64,000 nucleotides of DNA from NCBI GenBank assembly GCA_963748075.1, contig CAVVHQ010000018.1, positions 1 to 64,000 of the forward strand, given 5' to 3'. The notes beneath the pieces are model-generated. The model had not been told where the DNA came from, did not search any database, and worked only from the letters and a program-made list of their open reading frames with translations. This document shows positions 8,112 through 16,954 of the stretch, in pieces; the stretch's first letter is position 1, and each line of letters opens with the position of its first letter. This DNA comes from VRUE01 sp963748075. Lineage in GTDB: Bacteria > Actinomycetota > Thermoleophilia > Solirubrobacterales > 70-9. Position numbers and translations under genes: made by a program.

Positions 8112-8528
8112 TCAGACCTCCACCATCAGGGTTACCGGGCCGTCGTTGACCAGGGCCACGCCCATGCAGGCGCCGAAGACGCCCTTGGCGGCGCCGAGCC
8201 GCTCGCAGAAGCGCTCGTAGAGGGGCGCGGCCTGCTCGGCCGCCGCCGCCGCCGTGTAGCCGGGGCGGTTGCCCTTGCGGGCGTCGCCGTAGAGGGTGAA
8301 CTGGCTGACGCAGAGGACCTCGCGGTCGCCGAGCGGCTCGTTCATCCGCCCCTCGGCGTCGTCGAAGACGCGCAGCGCCCGGACCTTGTCGGCGAGCCGG
8401 TCGGCCTGCTCGGCGGTGTCGTCGCGGGCGACGCCGAGCAGCACCAGCATCCCGGGGCCGATCTGCGCGACCCGCTCGCCCTCGACGTCGACCGCGGCCT
8501 GGCTGACCCGCTGCACGAGCGCCCTCAA
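8112..8528 (-). CDS. dtd: D-aminoacyl-tRNA deacylase
   Basis: Hydrolyses D-amino acids wrongly attached to tRNA. The 138-aa protein matches Dtd over its length: N-terminal VQRVSQAAVDVEG, the catalytic SQFTLYGD motif (about residues 77-84) and the cross-subunit NDGPVT motif (Gly-Pro motif) near residue 130. The start is TTG (complement of 8526-8528), giving the usual MRALVQRV N-terminus. The gene is monocistronic and converges on the toxin-antitoxin pair. Confidence 0.95.
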   Translation of the reverse strand: MRALVQRVSQAAVDVEGERVAQIGPGMLVLLGVARDDTAEQADRLADKVRALRVFDDAEGRMNEPLGDREVLCVSQFTLYGDARKGNRPGYTAAAAAEQAAPLYERFCERLGAAKGVFGACMGVALVNDGPVTLMVEV

Positions 8529-8606
8529 CTGCTCCTCCTCGGCACGGCTCCCAAGCTACACGCAGGCCGATTGACCCGGGCCACCCGCGCGGATAGCGTC
8601 ATCGGC

Positions 8607-10223
8607 ATGGCGAAGTGGGGAGTGCTGGCGGTCCTGGCCACGGCGCAGTTCCTGATGGTGCTCGACCAGGCGGTGATGAACGTCGCGATCTCCCAGCTGG
8701 TCGAGGACTTCGACACCACCGTGACCACGATCCAGGCGGTGATCGCCCTCTACGCGCTGGCGATGGCGGGACTGATGCTGACCGGTGGCAAGCTGGGCGA
8801 CATCTGGGGACGGCGGCGCGCCTTCTCGATCGGCCTGGTCGTCTACGGCGCCGGCTCGGCGCTGACCGCCGCCTCCTGGAGCGTGCCCAGCCTGATGCTC
8901 GGCTGGTCGATCCTCGAGGGGATCGGCGCGGCGCTCGTCCTGCCGGCCCTGGTCGCGCTCGTCGCCGCCAGCTACGAGGGCGGCGACCGCGCCCTCGCCT
9001 ACGGCGTGCTGGGCGGGGTCGCCGGCGCCGGGATCGCGGTCGGCCCGATCCTCGGCGGCTGGGTCACCACCGAGCTGACCTGGCGGCTGGTCTTCGTCGG
9101 CGAGGTCGTGGTGGCGCTCGGCATCCTCGCCGGGACGAGGCTGATCCGCGAGCCCGCCCGCGAGCGGGCGGCGCCCACCCTCGACTGGGTCGGCGGCGTG
9201 CTCTCCGCCTCCGGCCTGGCGCTGGTTGTCTTCGGCGTCCTGCAGGCGAGCAACTGGGGCTGGCTCGAGCCGCGCAGCTCGCCGATCGAGCCCTTCGGCT
9301 TCTCGCTGACCCCGTTCGTGATCGCCGCCGGCGCCGTGGTCTTGGGCGGCTTCCGCGCCTGGGAGCGGCGGCGCGAGGGCCGGGGCCTGGAGCCGCTCGT
9401 CCACTTCCGCCTGCTTCGCGTCCGCAGTCTGCGCGGCGGCGTCTCGATGCTGCTCGCCCAGAACCTGATCCTGATGGGGGTCTTCTTCACGATCCCGCTC
9501 TTCCTCCAGGTCGTGCAGGGCCTCGACGCGCTCGAAACCGGGATCCGGATGCTGCCCGCCTCGGCCGGGCTGTTCCTCGCCGCGATCGCCGGATCCGCGC
9601 TGGCGAAGCGGTTCGCCGCGAAGCCGCTGGTGCGGGTCGGGCTGCTGATCGTCCTCGCCGCGATCCTGCTGCTGCTCGGCACGATCGAGCCCAAGCTCGA
9701 CAGCGGCGACTTCCTCGTCGCGATGGGGGTGCTGGGGGTCGGGATGGGCCTGATCGTCTCCCAGCTCGGCAACGTGGTCCAGTCCTCGGTGGGGGACGCC
9801 GACCGCAGCGAGGCGGGCGGCCTCCAGAACACCGCCCAGCAGCTCGGCTCCTCGCTCGGCACGGCGCTGCTCGGGGCGATCGTGATCAGCGGGCTGATCG
9901 CCGCCTTCACCGCCAACGTGGCCGACGACCCGGGCATCTCCGGCGAGGTCAACTCGCGGCTCGAGGTCAGGCTCAGCGCCGGCGGCAGCTTCGTCGCCTC
10001 CGAAGAGGTCAGGGCTGGCGCAACCGCCGCCGGGCTCGGCCCGAAGACCGTCGACGCGCTGGTCTCGAACTACGAAGACGCGCAGCTGACCGCGCTGAAG
10101 ACCGCCTTCCTGTTCGCCGCCTTCCTCGTTCTCGCCTCCTTCTGGACGACCCGGCGGCTGCCGGAGCGGCGCTTCGAGGAGCTGGCGGCGGGGCCCGATC
10201 CGCCGCTCGCCGAGCCGGCCTAA
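8607..10223 (+). CDS. MFS drug:H+ antiporter, DHA2 (EmrB/QacA-like)
   Basis: A 538-aa multidrug-type exporter with about 14 predicted membrane helices. It shows the DHA motif near helix 1 (FLMVLDQAVMNVAIS), motif A after helix 2 (GGKLGDIWGRRRAF) and motif C-like sequence GVAGAGIAVGPILGGW in helix 5. The long loop near residues 440-490 between the last helices is common in this family. It converges on the kinase gene with a 4-base overlap. Substrate is unknown. Confidence 0.9.
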   Translation: MAKWGVLAVLATAQFLMVLDQAVMNVAISQLVEDFDTTVTTIQAVIALYALAMAGLMLTGGKLGDIWGRRRAFSIGLVVYGAGSALTAASWSVPSLMLGWSILEGIGAALVLPALVALVAASYEGGDRALAYGVLGGVAGAGIAVGPILGGWVTTELTWRLVFVGEVVVALGILAGTRLIREPARERAAPTLDWVGGVLSASGLALVVFGVLQASNWGWLEPRSSPIEPFGFSLTPFVIAAGAVVLGGFRAWERRREGRGLEPLVHFRLLRVRSLRGGVSMLLAQNLILMGVFFTIPLFLQVVQGLDALETGIRMLPASAGLFLAAIAGSALAKRFAAKPLVRVGLLIVLAAILLLLGTIEPKLDSGDFLVAMGVLGVGMGLIVSQLGNVVQSSVGDADRSEAGGLQNTAQQLGSSLGTALLGAIVISGLIAAFTANVADDPGISGEVNSRLEVRLSAGGSFVASEEVRAGATAAGLGPKTVDALVSNYEDAQLTALKTAFLFAAFLVLASFWTTRRLPERRFEELAAGPDPPLAEPA

Positions 10224-11254
10224 GGCGGGCCGGGCTGCCCGGCGCCCTCCGCGCCCGTCTCCTGCACGGGCTCGACGGTCACGTGGGTGGCGAGGCGCTC
10301 GATCTCCTCGCGGGTGCCGGTCCCGAGGCCGCGCCGCGTGGCGTTCAGAGCGCCGGCGGCCATGCCGAGGCGGAGCGCCTCGATCATGCCCATCCCCCGG
10401 GCCAGGCCGACGCCGGTGGCGGCGAACATCGAGTCGCCGGTGCCGCTGTGGTCGAGGGCCTCGAACACCGGGCCGGCCAGCTCGACCAGCGCCGGGGGCT
10501 CGCCGTCGCGGACCAGGACCGCCGGGGCGGAGGCGCGTGAGACGAGCACGTTGCGGGCGCCGGCGTCGTGCAGCGCGCGCGCCCCCGCGGCCAGCTCGGG
10601 CAGCTCCTCGCCGGCGGCGTACCCCTCGCGGACCAGCTCGCCCTCGCTCAGCCGGACCAGCTCGACGCCTCCCTCCAGGGCGGCGCGCAGCGGTGGGCCG
10701 GTCAGGTCCGCGATGACACGGCGCCGGTTCGCCCGCAGGTCGGAGACGAGCCGGCGGTAGAGGTCGGCCTGGACGAGGTCGGCTGGCCGGCAGCCGGTGA
10801 TCAGCGTCAGGTCCGCGTCGAGGCCGGCCGTCAGCGCGATCCCGTACAGCTCGTCGGCGGCGTGCCGGTGGAGCGGGCGGCTGTCGACGTTGACCACCTC
10901 GACGCGGCTGCCGCTGCGGCGGTCGTGGATGTAGACGCCGTTCGGCAGCCGGGCGCTGGCCGCCCTCAGGGTCAGCGACTGCGCCTCGATCAAGCCGCGC
11001 AGGACGCGCCCCGGCTCTCCCCCCAGCGCACAGCAGAAGACCACCTCCGCTCCCAGGGTGGCGGCGAGGCGGGCGACCCAGAAGCCCTGCCCGCCGGCGT
11101 GGAGGTGCACCTCGGGGCGATCCGTTCCGGGCTCGATCGTCACGGTCAGCAGCGGTGAGGGGGCGAACACCGCGATGCGCCCACCAGCGGGCGTCCGGGG
11201 GGTGGAGGGGGCGGCGGTCGCGTCGCCTCGCCGGCGCCGCGGCCGGCGCCTCAC
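10220..11254 (-). CDS. PfkB-family sugar kinase (1-phosphofructokinase-like)
   Basis: A 344-aa ribokinase-fold kinase that phosphorylates a sugar or sugar phosphate. Visible signatures are the N-terminal GGQGFWVARLAATLGAEV segment (PfkB signature 1) and the catalytic DHSGTGDSMFAA segment (PfkB signature 2) with the Asp base. SPLLTVTIEPG at the start resembles the 1-phosphofructokinase or tagatose-6-phosphate kinase subgroup. The GTG start overlaps the stop of the phosphatase gene (GTGA), so the two genes are co-translated. The first 20 residues are Arg/Pro rich and not conserved, so the true start could be internal. Confidence 0.85.
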   Translation of the reverse strand: MRRRPRRRRGDATAAPSTPRTPAGGRIAVFAPSPLLTVTIEPGTDRPEVHLHAGGQGFWVARLAATLGAEVVFCCALGGEPGRVLRGLIEAQSLTLRAASARLPNGVYIHDRRSGSRVEVVNVDSRPLHRHAADELYGIALTAGLDADLTLITGCRPADLVQADLYRRLVSDLRANRRRVIADLTGPPLRAALEGGVELVRLSEGELVREGYAAGEELPELAAGARALHDAGARNVLVSRASAPAVLVRDGEPPALVELAGPVFEALDHSGTGDSMFAATGVGLARGMGMIEALRLGMAAGALNATRRGLGTGTREEIERLATHVTVEPVQETGAEGAGQPGPP

Positions 11255-12048
11255 ATCGCCTCCTGCACGATCCGCGTCACCGGCTCGACCAGCGAGGGAT
11301 CGGAGGCGATCGTGTAGCGCGACTCCTCGTCGTGGGGGGAGCCGTCGTAGTCGTAGACCGCGCCGCCGGCCTCTCGCACCAGCAGCAGGCCGGCGGTCAC
11401 GTCCCAGGGCAGGTTCGAGAGCATCGCGGTGGCGTGCAGCCGCCCCGCCGCCAGCCAGGCGAGATCGAGCGCCGCCGAGCCGTGCATGCGCACCCGCAGG
11501 CAGCGGCGGGCGAGGTGGCCGAGCAGCGCGAGGTGCACGCGGTTCTCCTCCTCCGAGCCGACCCCGACCTTGAAGTCCGCCAGGCCGACCATCGCCTCGT
11601 GCAGATCGTCGACCTCCGAGACGGCGATCCTGGCGCCGTTCAGGTACGCCCCGCCGCCCTGCCGCGCGACGAAGCGCTCGCCCAGCAGCGGGGTGTCGAC
11701 GATCCCGAGCACCGGCTGCCCGGCGACGAGGAGCGAGAGCGAGATCGAGCAGAGCGGGCTGTCCTTGCTGAAGTTGATCGTGCCGTCGATCGGGTCGAGC
11801 ACCCAGCGCGCCTCGCCGTCCGTCCACTTGCCGCCCGACTCCTCACCGAGCAGCGGGATCTCCGGAGAGACCGCGGCGAGCGAGTCGCGGACCGCGGATT
11901 CGATGTGCATGTCGACATCGGTCGCGAAGTCGCGGTCGCCCTTCGCGATCAGCGCGCCGATGTGCGAGCGGCCGCGGCGCATGATCAGGGCACCGGCGTC
12001 CACCGCGTGTTCGGCGGCGAGCAGCAGCCTGGCGGAGTTCCAGCGCAC
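11251..12048 (-). CDS. Inositol monophosphatase family protein
   Basis: A 265-aa Mg2+-dependent phosphatase of the IMPase/FBPase/CysQ superfamily. Metal-binding motifs are LLGEESGG (about residues 66-73), WVLDPIDGTINF (about 82-93) and the C-terminal WDVTAGLLLVREAGG. Substrates in this family include inositol phosphates, fructose bisphosphate and histidinol phosphate; sequence alone does not choose among them. It heads a two-gene operon with the PfkB kinase, which hints at sugar phosphate metabolism. Its upstream region carries the palindromic element at 12158-12200. Confidence 0.88.
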   Translation of the reverse strand: MRWNSARLLLAAEHAVDAGALIMRRGRSHIGALIAKGDRDFATDVDMHIESAVRDSLAAVSPEIPLLGEESGGKWTDGEARWVLDPIDGTINFSKDSPLCSISLSLLVAGQPVLGIVDTPLLGERFVARQGGGAYLNGARIAVSEVDDLHEAMVGLADFKVGVGSEEENRVHLALLGHLARRCLRVRMHGSAALDLAWLAAGRLHATAMLSNLPWDVTAGLLLVREAGGAVYDYDGSPHDEESRYTIASDPSLVEPVTRIVQEAM

Positions 12049-12157
12049 CCCGCTAGGCCGACTTCGGCTTGATCGTCAGCTCGCTTGCCATCTCTTGCCT
12101 CCTCTTCGGGTTCGAAGCCCCATCTTCCTGGAATGTAGGTAGGTTCACCCGCGTGGT

Positions 12158-12200
12158 CATCGGGGAAAAGTCACGATGGGAGGGCGGGATTTCCCCGATG
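12158..12200. promoter_or_regulatory. 43-bp palindromic control element, copy 1
   Basis: GGTCATCGGGGAAA (12155-12168) and TTTCCCCGATGACC (12190-12203) are perfect 14-bp inverted repeats. The 43-bp unit (from CATCGGGG to CCCCGATG) matches two other units in the window at 13044-13086 (34 of 43 bases in the same orientation) and 30481-30523 (21 of the last 24 bases). It lies between the IMPase gene (minus) and the small gene at 12268 (plus), with the TTTCCCCGATG half 68 bp from the latter's start. Probably a transcription-factor site or promoter element. Confidence 0.7.
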
Positions 12201-12267
12201 ACCGCCGCGGCCGGAAGGCGCAGAATCGGTCGCCTGTGGAGAGCGGCGGCGAAGGGAGCGTAAGACG

Positions 12268-12567
12268 ATGACGATCCGCGACGTGATCGAGAGGCACGGC
12301 CACTTCGCCCACGGCGGCAACCCCGACGACACCGCCGAGACCTGGGCGGAATCCGGTTTCGAGGCGCACGAGGTCGACGAGTGGCTGCTCGCCCGCTGCT
12401 ACGACCCGAGCGCCGCCCGCGACCTCGCCGACGCCGGCGTCACCGCGGAGATGGCGCGGATGAAGACCGGCGTCGGCGCCGGCGACTTCGTCGACACGGT
12501 CGGCTTCAAGGTCTCCGACGGCGACCTCGAGGTGGAGGAGGCCCGCGACCTGGTCGGCGCCTTCTGA
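12268..12567 (+). CDS. Small acidic protein of unknown function
   Basis: A 99-aa soluble acidic protein that I do not recognise. It has a GHFAHGGNPDDTAETW segment, a central AHEVDEWLLARCYDPSAARDL region that could be a small helical domain, and an acidic C-terminus. There is no signal peptide or membrane segment. It is preceded by GGGAGCG as RBS and by the 43-bp element shared with the DUF2267 and phasin-like genes, which suggests it belongs to the same stress regulon. The neighbouring gene order supports that only indirectly. Confidence 0.7.
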   Translation: MTIRDVIERHGHFAHGGNPDDTAETWAESGFEAHEVDEWLLARCYDPSAARDLADAGVTAEMARMKTGVGAGDFVDTVGFKVSDGDLEVEEARDLVGAF

Positions 12568-12591
12568 GCGGCCCGTGACGGCGCCCCGGTC

Positions 12592-13011
12592 CTAGCCCAG
12601 GATCGGCTGGAGGTCTTCCGGCAGGATGGCGCGGATGTCGTCGATCTCGCCCGCCGAGACGTGGCGCCGCAGCACCGAGGCCGCCGCGCTGACCGCGAAG
12701 GAGGCCTCGGTCTCGCCGTCCAGCACGGCTTCTTGGCCGACCCGCTCGAGGAACTCGGCGAAGCCGCGGTACTTGACCGGGGTCGAGCTCGGGTTCCACC
12801 CCTCGTAGTAGATGCCGCGGATCAGCTCGGGGAGCTGGGCCGCGAGCTGCGCGGCCTCGTCGACCGGGAGGCGGTCGCGCAGCGCGTGCAGGTAGGCCCG
12901 CAGGACGCGGTACGCGGCCTGGTGATCCTCGGTCCCCATCTCGGTCGCCATGTCGTTGAGCCAGATGTGCGCCTTCTCGACGCTTCGCTCGATGATGCTC
13001 GGATCGTTCAT
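12592..13011 (-). CDS. DUF2267 protein
   Basis: A 139-aa helical protein of the DUF2267 family: VEKAHIWLNDMATEMG, AYRVLRAYLHALRDRLPVDEA, LPELIRGIYYEGWNP and SAAASVLRRHVSAGEIDDIRAILP are recognisable. DUF2267 genes are common in actinobacterial stress or dormancy regions; molecular function is not known. It is convergent with the 12268 gene. A 43-bp element with a TTTTTCCCCGATG core ends 33 bp upstream of its ATG in the same orientation as at the other loci. Confidence 0.85.
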   Translation of the reverse strand: MNDPSIIERSVEKAHIWLNDMATEMGTEDHQAAYRVLRAYLHALRDRLPVDEAAQLAAQLPELIRGIYYEGWNPSSTPVKYRGFAEFLERVGQEAVLDGETEASFAVSAAASVLRRHVSAGEIDDIRAILPEDLQPILG

Positions 13012-13043
13012 GTATCGAAGGTAGGGAGTCGCGCCCCGGCCGC

Positions 13044-13086
13044 CATCGGGGAAAAACCACGAGCGGTAGGCGGGAATGCCACGATG
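13044..13086 (-). promoter_or_regulatory. 43-bp control element, copy 2
   Basis: Same length and register as the unit at 12158-12200. The half facing the DUF2267 gene keeps TTTTTCCCCGATG (13044-13056, minus strand); the other half has decayed to CATCGTGGCATT and ends on the ATG at 13084, so the dyad is lost on that side. The intact half is the one pointing to DUF2267, which suggests a directional promoter function. Confidence 0.6.
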
Positions 13087-13785
13087 ATTCGTGCGGCCGA
13101 ACCGCCGAGAATCTCTCCTGAGATGCAAGGGGATCGCTTCGCAGACCGAAAGGACGCGGGGCGGCAGCTTGCCGAGCGCCTGCTGCCGCTGGCGGCGGAG
13201 CACCCGGTCGTCGTCGTCCTGCCACGGGGCGGCGTGCCGGTGGGGCGGGAGGTTGCGCTGGCGCTGGAGGCGCCGCTTCAGTTCCTCGCGGTCCGCAAGC
13301 TCGGCGCGCCGCACAACCCCGAGTACGGGATCGGCGCGGTGGCCGAGGACGGTACCCGGGTGATCGACCCCGAGGCTGTGGCGGTGCTGGGGATCAACGG
13401 CGGCACGCTCGACGCGATCGTCGAGCGGGAGACCGCCGAGCTGCGCCGCCGGGTGACCGCGTATCGCGGCGAGCGCCCGCTGCCTGAGCTCTCCGACCGC
13501 ACCGTGATCGTCGTCGACGACGGCGTCGCCACCGGGGTCACCGACACCGCGGCGCTGCGGGCCGTGCGGCACCAGGGCCCGCGGCGGACGGTCCTCGCGG
13601 TGCCCGTATGCGCGCTCGACGCCGCCACCCAGCTGCGCGAGGAGGCCGACGACGTGGTCTGCCTGCTCACCCCGCGGCGGTTCTACGGAGTCGGTCAGTG
13701 GTACCGCGATTTCTCACAGGTGTCCGACCAGGAGGTCGTCTCGACGCTGCGGGAATTCGACCGAGCTGCACGCTTGGATGCTTAA
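13084..13785 (+). CDS. Phosphoribosyltransferase family protein
   Basis: A 233-aa type I PRTase-fold protein. The PRPP loop VIVVDDGVATGVTDTAA lies near residues 139-155 and VVVLPRGGVPVGREVA near residue 42. Proteins of this subfamily occur in the mycobacterial DosR dormancy regulon (Rv0571c, and as a fusion partner of an erythromycin esterase domain in Rv2030c). Here the esterase gene follows with an 8-base overlap, so this is the split version of that fusion. The start could instead be the ATG at 13123, since the first ATG lies inside the 43-bp element and the first 13 residues are not conserved. Confidence 0.85.
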   Translation: MIRAAEPPRISPEMQGDRFADRKDAGRQLAERLLPLAAEHPVVVVLPRGGVPVGREVALALEAPLQFLAVRKLGAPHNPEYGIGAVAEDGTRVIDPEAVAVLGINGGTLDAIVERETAELRRRVTAYRGERPLPELSDRTVIVVDDGVATGVTDTAALRAVRHQGPRRTVLAVPVCALDAATQLREEADDVVCLLTPRRFYGVGQWYRDFSQVSDQEVVSTLREFDRAARLDA

Positions 13786-15088
13786 GGCGCAGCGGCTGAG
13801 CGGCGGGGAGAGCGACTACGACGGCCTGCTGGAGCTGATCGGCGAGGCGAGCGTCGTCCACATCGGGAGGCCTCGCACGGCACGCACGAGTTCTACCGCG
13901 AGCGCGCCCGCATCACCCGCCGCCTGATCGAGGAGCGGGGCTTCATTGCGGTCGCGGTCGAGGCGGACTGGCCCGACGCCTACCGGGTAAACCGCTACGT
14001 GCGCGGCGCCCCCGACGACGGCGACGCCGAGGAGGCGCTGCGCGGCTTCCGCCGCTTCCCGACCTGGATGTGGCGCAACGCCGAGGTGCTCGATTTCGTC
14101 GGCTGGCTGCGGGCCCACAACGACCGCGGCGGCGCGGAAGCCGGCTTCTACGGCCTCGACCTCTACAGCCTCTACGCATCGGTCGACGAGGTGATCGCCT
14201 ACCTCGAGCGGCTCGACCCGCCCGCCGCCGACCGGGCGCGCGAGCGTTACGCCTGCTTCGAGCAGTTCGGTCACGAGCAGACCTATGGGCGCGCCGCGAG
14301 CCTCGGGGTGACCGAGCCGTGCCGCCGTGCCGTCGTCGCCCAGCTGACTGAGCTGCAGCGGCGGGCGGACGCCTACCTGCGCCGCGACGGCCTCGCCGCC
14401 GAGGACGAGCAGTTCTACGCGGAGCAGAACGCACGGCTGATCGCCAGCGCCGAGGAGTACTACCGCTCGATGTTCGCCGACCACGGCACCTCGATGGAAC
14501 CTGCGCGACCGCCACATGGCGGAGACGTTGGCGCGCCTGCGCGCCCACCTGGAGCGCCACGGCGAACCGGCGCGGATCGTCGTCTGGGAGCACAACTCCC
14601 ACGTCGGCGACGCGCGGATGACCGAGATGGGCCGCCGCGGCGAGCTGAACGTCGGCCAGCTGGCCCGCGAACGCTGGGCCGACGACGCCTTCCTGGTCGG
14701 CTTCACCACCTACACCGGCACGGTCACCGCCGCATCGGCCTGGGACGCGCCGGCCGAGCGCAAGCTGGTGCGGCCCGCCCTGCCCGGCAGCTACGAGGCG
14801 CTCTTCCACGAGACGGGGGAGCGCCGCTTCCTCGTCGATCTGAGCGGCGAGGCCGCGGAGCCGCTGCGCGGCCCGCTGCTGGAGCGGGCGATCGGTGTCA
14901 TCTACCGTCCCGAGACCGAGCGGGTCAGCCACTACTTCCGGGCCGACCTCGCCGGCCAGTTCGACGCCGTCGTCCACATCGATGAGAGTCGCGCGGTGGA
15001 GCCCATCGAGCGCAGCGCCGGCTGGGAGCTGGGGGAGCTCCGGAGACCTACCCGACCGCGTGTGAGCGCCGCCGCGGCTGGCCGGTGA
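13778..15088 (+). pseudogene. Erythromycin esterase family gene with two frameshifts
   Basis: The reading frame breaks twice. Frame 1 encodes LELIGEASVVHIG and then continues, one base out of phase, as ASHGTHEFYRERARITRRL (shift near 13866); this frame runs to the SMFADHGTS segment and shifts again near 14500 into WNLRDRHMAETLARLRAHL, ending with an intact C-terminus. Joined, the pieces give a full protein of about 436 aa with the family's catalytic elements: EASHGTHE, the EADWPD segment and VVWEHNSHVGD. Both shifts correspond to one missing base. The ATG overlaps the PRTase gene and the stop overlaps the M50 start (GTGA). Either inactivated or mis-sequenced. Confidence 0.8.
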
Positions 15089-16218
15089 GCATTCGCAGCA
15101 TCCGCATCGGCCGCCTCGCCGGCATCCCGATCGGTGTCCAGCCGCTCTGGCTGGTGATCGTCGCGCTGATCACCTGGTCGCTCGGCGCCGTCTACTACCC
15201 CGACGAGGCGCCCGGCCTGGCCCCCGCCACCGCCTACGGGCTGGGGCTGCTGAGCGCCCTGCTGCTCTTCGCCAGCATCCTCCTGCACGAGCTGGGGCAC
15301 AGCCTGGTGGCGCGGCGCCACGGCGTCGAGATCGAGGAGATCGACCTCTGGCTGCTGGGCGGCGTGGCGCGGATGAAGGGCTATCCGAAAACCGCGGCCG
15401 ACGAGCTGCGCTTCGCGCTGGCCGGCCCGGCGGTGACGCTGGCGATCGCCGTCGCGTTCGCGATCGTCGCGGCCGCCCTGCCGGCCTCCGCCCCCGACGC
15501 GCTGCGGGCGGTGGTCGACTACCAGCTGTTCGTCAACGCGGCGATTCTCGTCTTCAACCTGCTGCCCGCCTTCCCGCTCGACGGCGGGCGGGTTGCCCGG
15601 GCGCTGATCTGGCGCCGCAGCGGCGACCTGCGCCGCGCCACGTCGGCCGCCGCCACGATCGGGCGTGGCTTCGGCTACGGGATGATCGGGCTCGGCGTGC
15701 TCGCCGCGCTGGGCGGGGCGGTGGGCGGCGTCTGGCTCGCCGTCGTCGGCTTCTTCGTCGTCGTCGCGGCGAAGGCGGAGGAGGGCGGGCTGCGGATCCG
15801 CACCGCCTTTGCGGGGCGCGAGGCGGGGCGGTTCATGTCGTTCCCGGCGGTCGCGATGCCGGTCGGGATCAGCGTCGAGGAGGCGGTGCAGGGCTACTTC
15901 GTCCGCCACCGCTACACGTCGTTCCCGGTCCTCGACGGCCACCGGCCGGTCGGCCTGATCGACGCCGAGCACGTCGAGCGGGTGCCGCAGCGCCTGCGGG
16001 CCGAGAAGGCGGTCGGCGAGGTCGCCGTCCTCGACCCCGAGCTGGTCGTCGGCGAGCACCAGGACGTCGCCGAGCTGCTCGAGCGACCGGCCTTCCAGCG
16101 GGTCGGGCGGGCGGTTGTCCGCACCGAGCGCGGCGAGGTCGGCCTGATCTCGATCACCGACGTCAACCGGGCGCTGCGCGCGATCGAGCTCAGCGCCCCG
16201 TCCCCGGCGGCCGGCTAG
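15085..16218 (+). CDS. Site-2 protease family (M50) membrane metalloprotease with CBS domains
   Basis: A 377-aa intramembrane zinc protease. The HExxH motif is ILLHELGHSLVARRHG near residues 69-73, and the second zinc ligand motif NLLPAFPLDGGRV is near residue 160. About six membrane helices occupy residues 15-230; the C-terminal part (about residues 245-375) contains a pair of CBS repeats that may sense adenine nucleotides. Close relatives (Rv2625c-like) are part of the mycobacterial hypoxia regulon. GTGA overlap with the esterase gene places it in the same operon. Confidence 0.9.
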   Translation: MSIRSIRIGRLAGIPIGVQPLWLVIVALITWSLGAVYYPDEAPGLAPATAYGLGLLSALLLFASILLHELGHSLVARRHGVEIEEIDLWLLGGVARMKGYPKTAADELRFALAGPAVTLAIAVAFAIVAAALPASAPDALRAVVDYQLFVNAAILVFNLLPAFPLDGGRVARALIWRRSGDLRRATSAAATIGRGFGYGMIGLGVLAALGGAVGGVWLAVVGFFVVVAAKAEEGGLRIRTAFAGREAGRFMSFPAVAMPVGISVEEAVQGYFVRHRYTSFPVLDGHRPVGLIDAEHVERVPQRLRAEKAVGEVAVLDPELVVGEHQDVAELLERPAFQRVGRAVVRTERGEVGLISITDVNRALRAIELSAPSPAAG

Positions 16219-16801
16219 GCAGCCGCCCGTCCCGGTCCCGCCCCGGGCGGAGCGGCCCGATGCCGCCGAGCAGCACGGCGAGCGCGACCAGCATCGCGAT
16301 CTGCAGCGCCAAGCCGAGCGGCGAGGTGAGCGAGTCGAGGGCGACCGCGCCGAGGTTGCGCTCGGCGATCGTCGCGACGCTGACGTAGATCGAGTAGGAG
16401 ACCAGCCGGCCGGAGAAGAAGGCGGCGGTGAGCGGCGCCAGCGGCACGGTCATCAGCCCGGCGGCGGTGAACAGCTGCCCGGAGGGCACGGGAGAGAGCG
16501 CGAAGAGGCCGAGCCCGGCGAGGGTGCGGGGGCGATTGCCGCTCAGCGCCCGCTGGGCGCGGTCGAGGCGTGCGAGCCGAGCCGCCGAGAGCCGCGGCCG
16601 CAGGCGCCGCGCGCCGCTCGCCAGGACGAAGCGGCCCGAGGCGGCGGCCAGCGCCCCGCAGACGACCAGCGGGGCCGCCGGCAGGTCGAAGTCGAGGGTG
16701 AAGAAGACGAGGATCGACCAGGTCGGGGGCCCGAACGCCGGCAGCAGGTTGACGGCGAAGATCACCGCGATCACGAGCGCGAACTGGGCAAGCTCCGACA
16801 T
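16190..16801 (-). CDS. VTT/DedA-like small membrane protein
   Basis: A 203-aa membrane protein with about five hydrophobic segments. The FALSPVPSGQLFTAAGLM segment followed by FFSGRLVSYSIYV resembles the core of VTT (SNARE-associated) domain proteins, which are thought to act as lipid or solute transporters. The N-terminus VNLLPAFGPPTWSILVFF is also typical. It converges on the M50 gene with a 29-base overlap. Assignment to the family is moderately sure; function is not known. Confidence 0.7.
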   Translation of the reverse strand: MSELAQFALVIAVIFAVNLLPAFGPPTWSILVFFTLDFDLPAAPLVVCGALAAASGRFVLASGARRLRPRLSAARLARLDRAQRALSGNRPRTLAGLGLFALSPVPSGQLFTAAGLMTVPLAPLTAAFFSGRLVSYSIYVSVATIAERNLGAVALDSLTSPLGLALQIAMLVALAVLLGGIGPLRPGRDRDGRLPSRPPGTGR

Positions 16802-16862
16802 CGCGCCAACGGTAGAGCCTGTCGCGCGAACGGAAGCGCCGGTCCGGACTGCCCACGCGACC

Positions 16863-16906
16863 GCTTGGCGACTTACTCCCCGATACGGGGAAGTAAGTCG
16901 CCAAGC
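16863..16906. repeat. Near-perfect 44-bp palindrome between divergent genes
   Basis: GCTTGGCGACTTACTCCCCG (16863-16882) pairs with CGGGGAAGTAAGTCGCCAAGC (16886-16906) with a single bulged A and a three-base loop. It lies 60 bp upstream of the VTT-like gene and 50 bp before the DHFR-family gene. It has a CCCCGAT core like the 43-bp elements but is otherwise different in sequence. It may be an operator for a dimeric regulator or a palindromic insertion. Confidence 0.6.
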
Positions 16907-16954
16907 CACCCTAAACCTTTGCCTATCGTGATGGAACCAAAGACAAGGGGGGAT

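Noticed and set aside
12069..12263. A 64-codon frame over the promoter region of the 12268 gene
   Set aside because: It covers the palindromic element and has no recognisable protein features.
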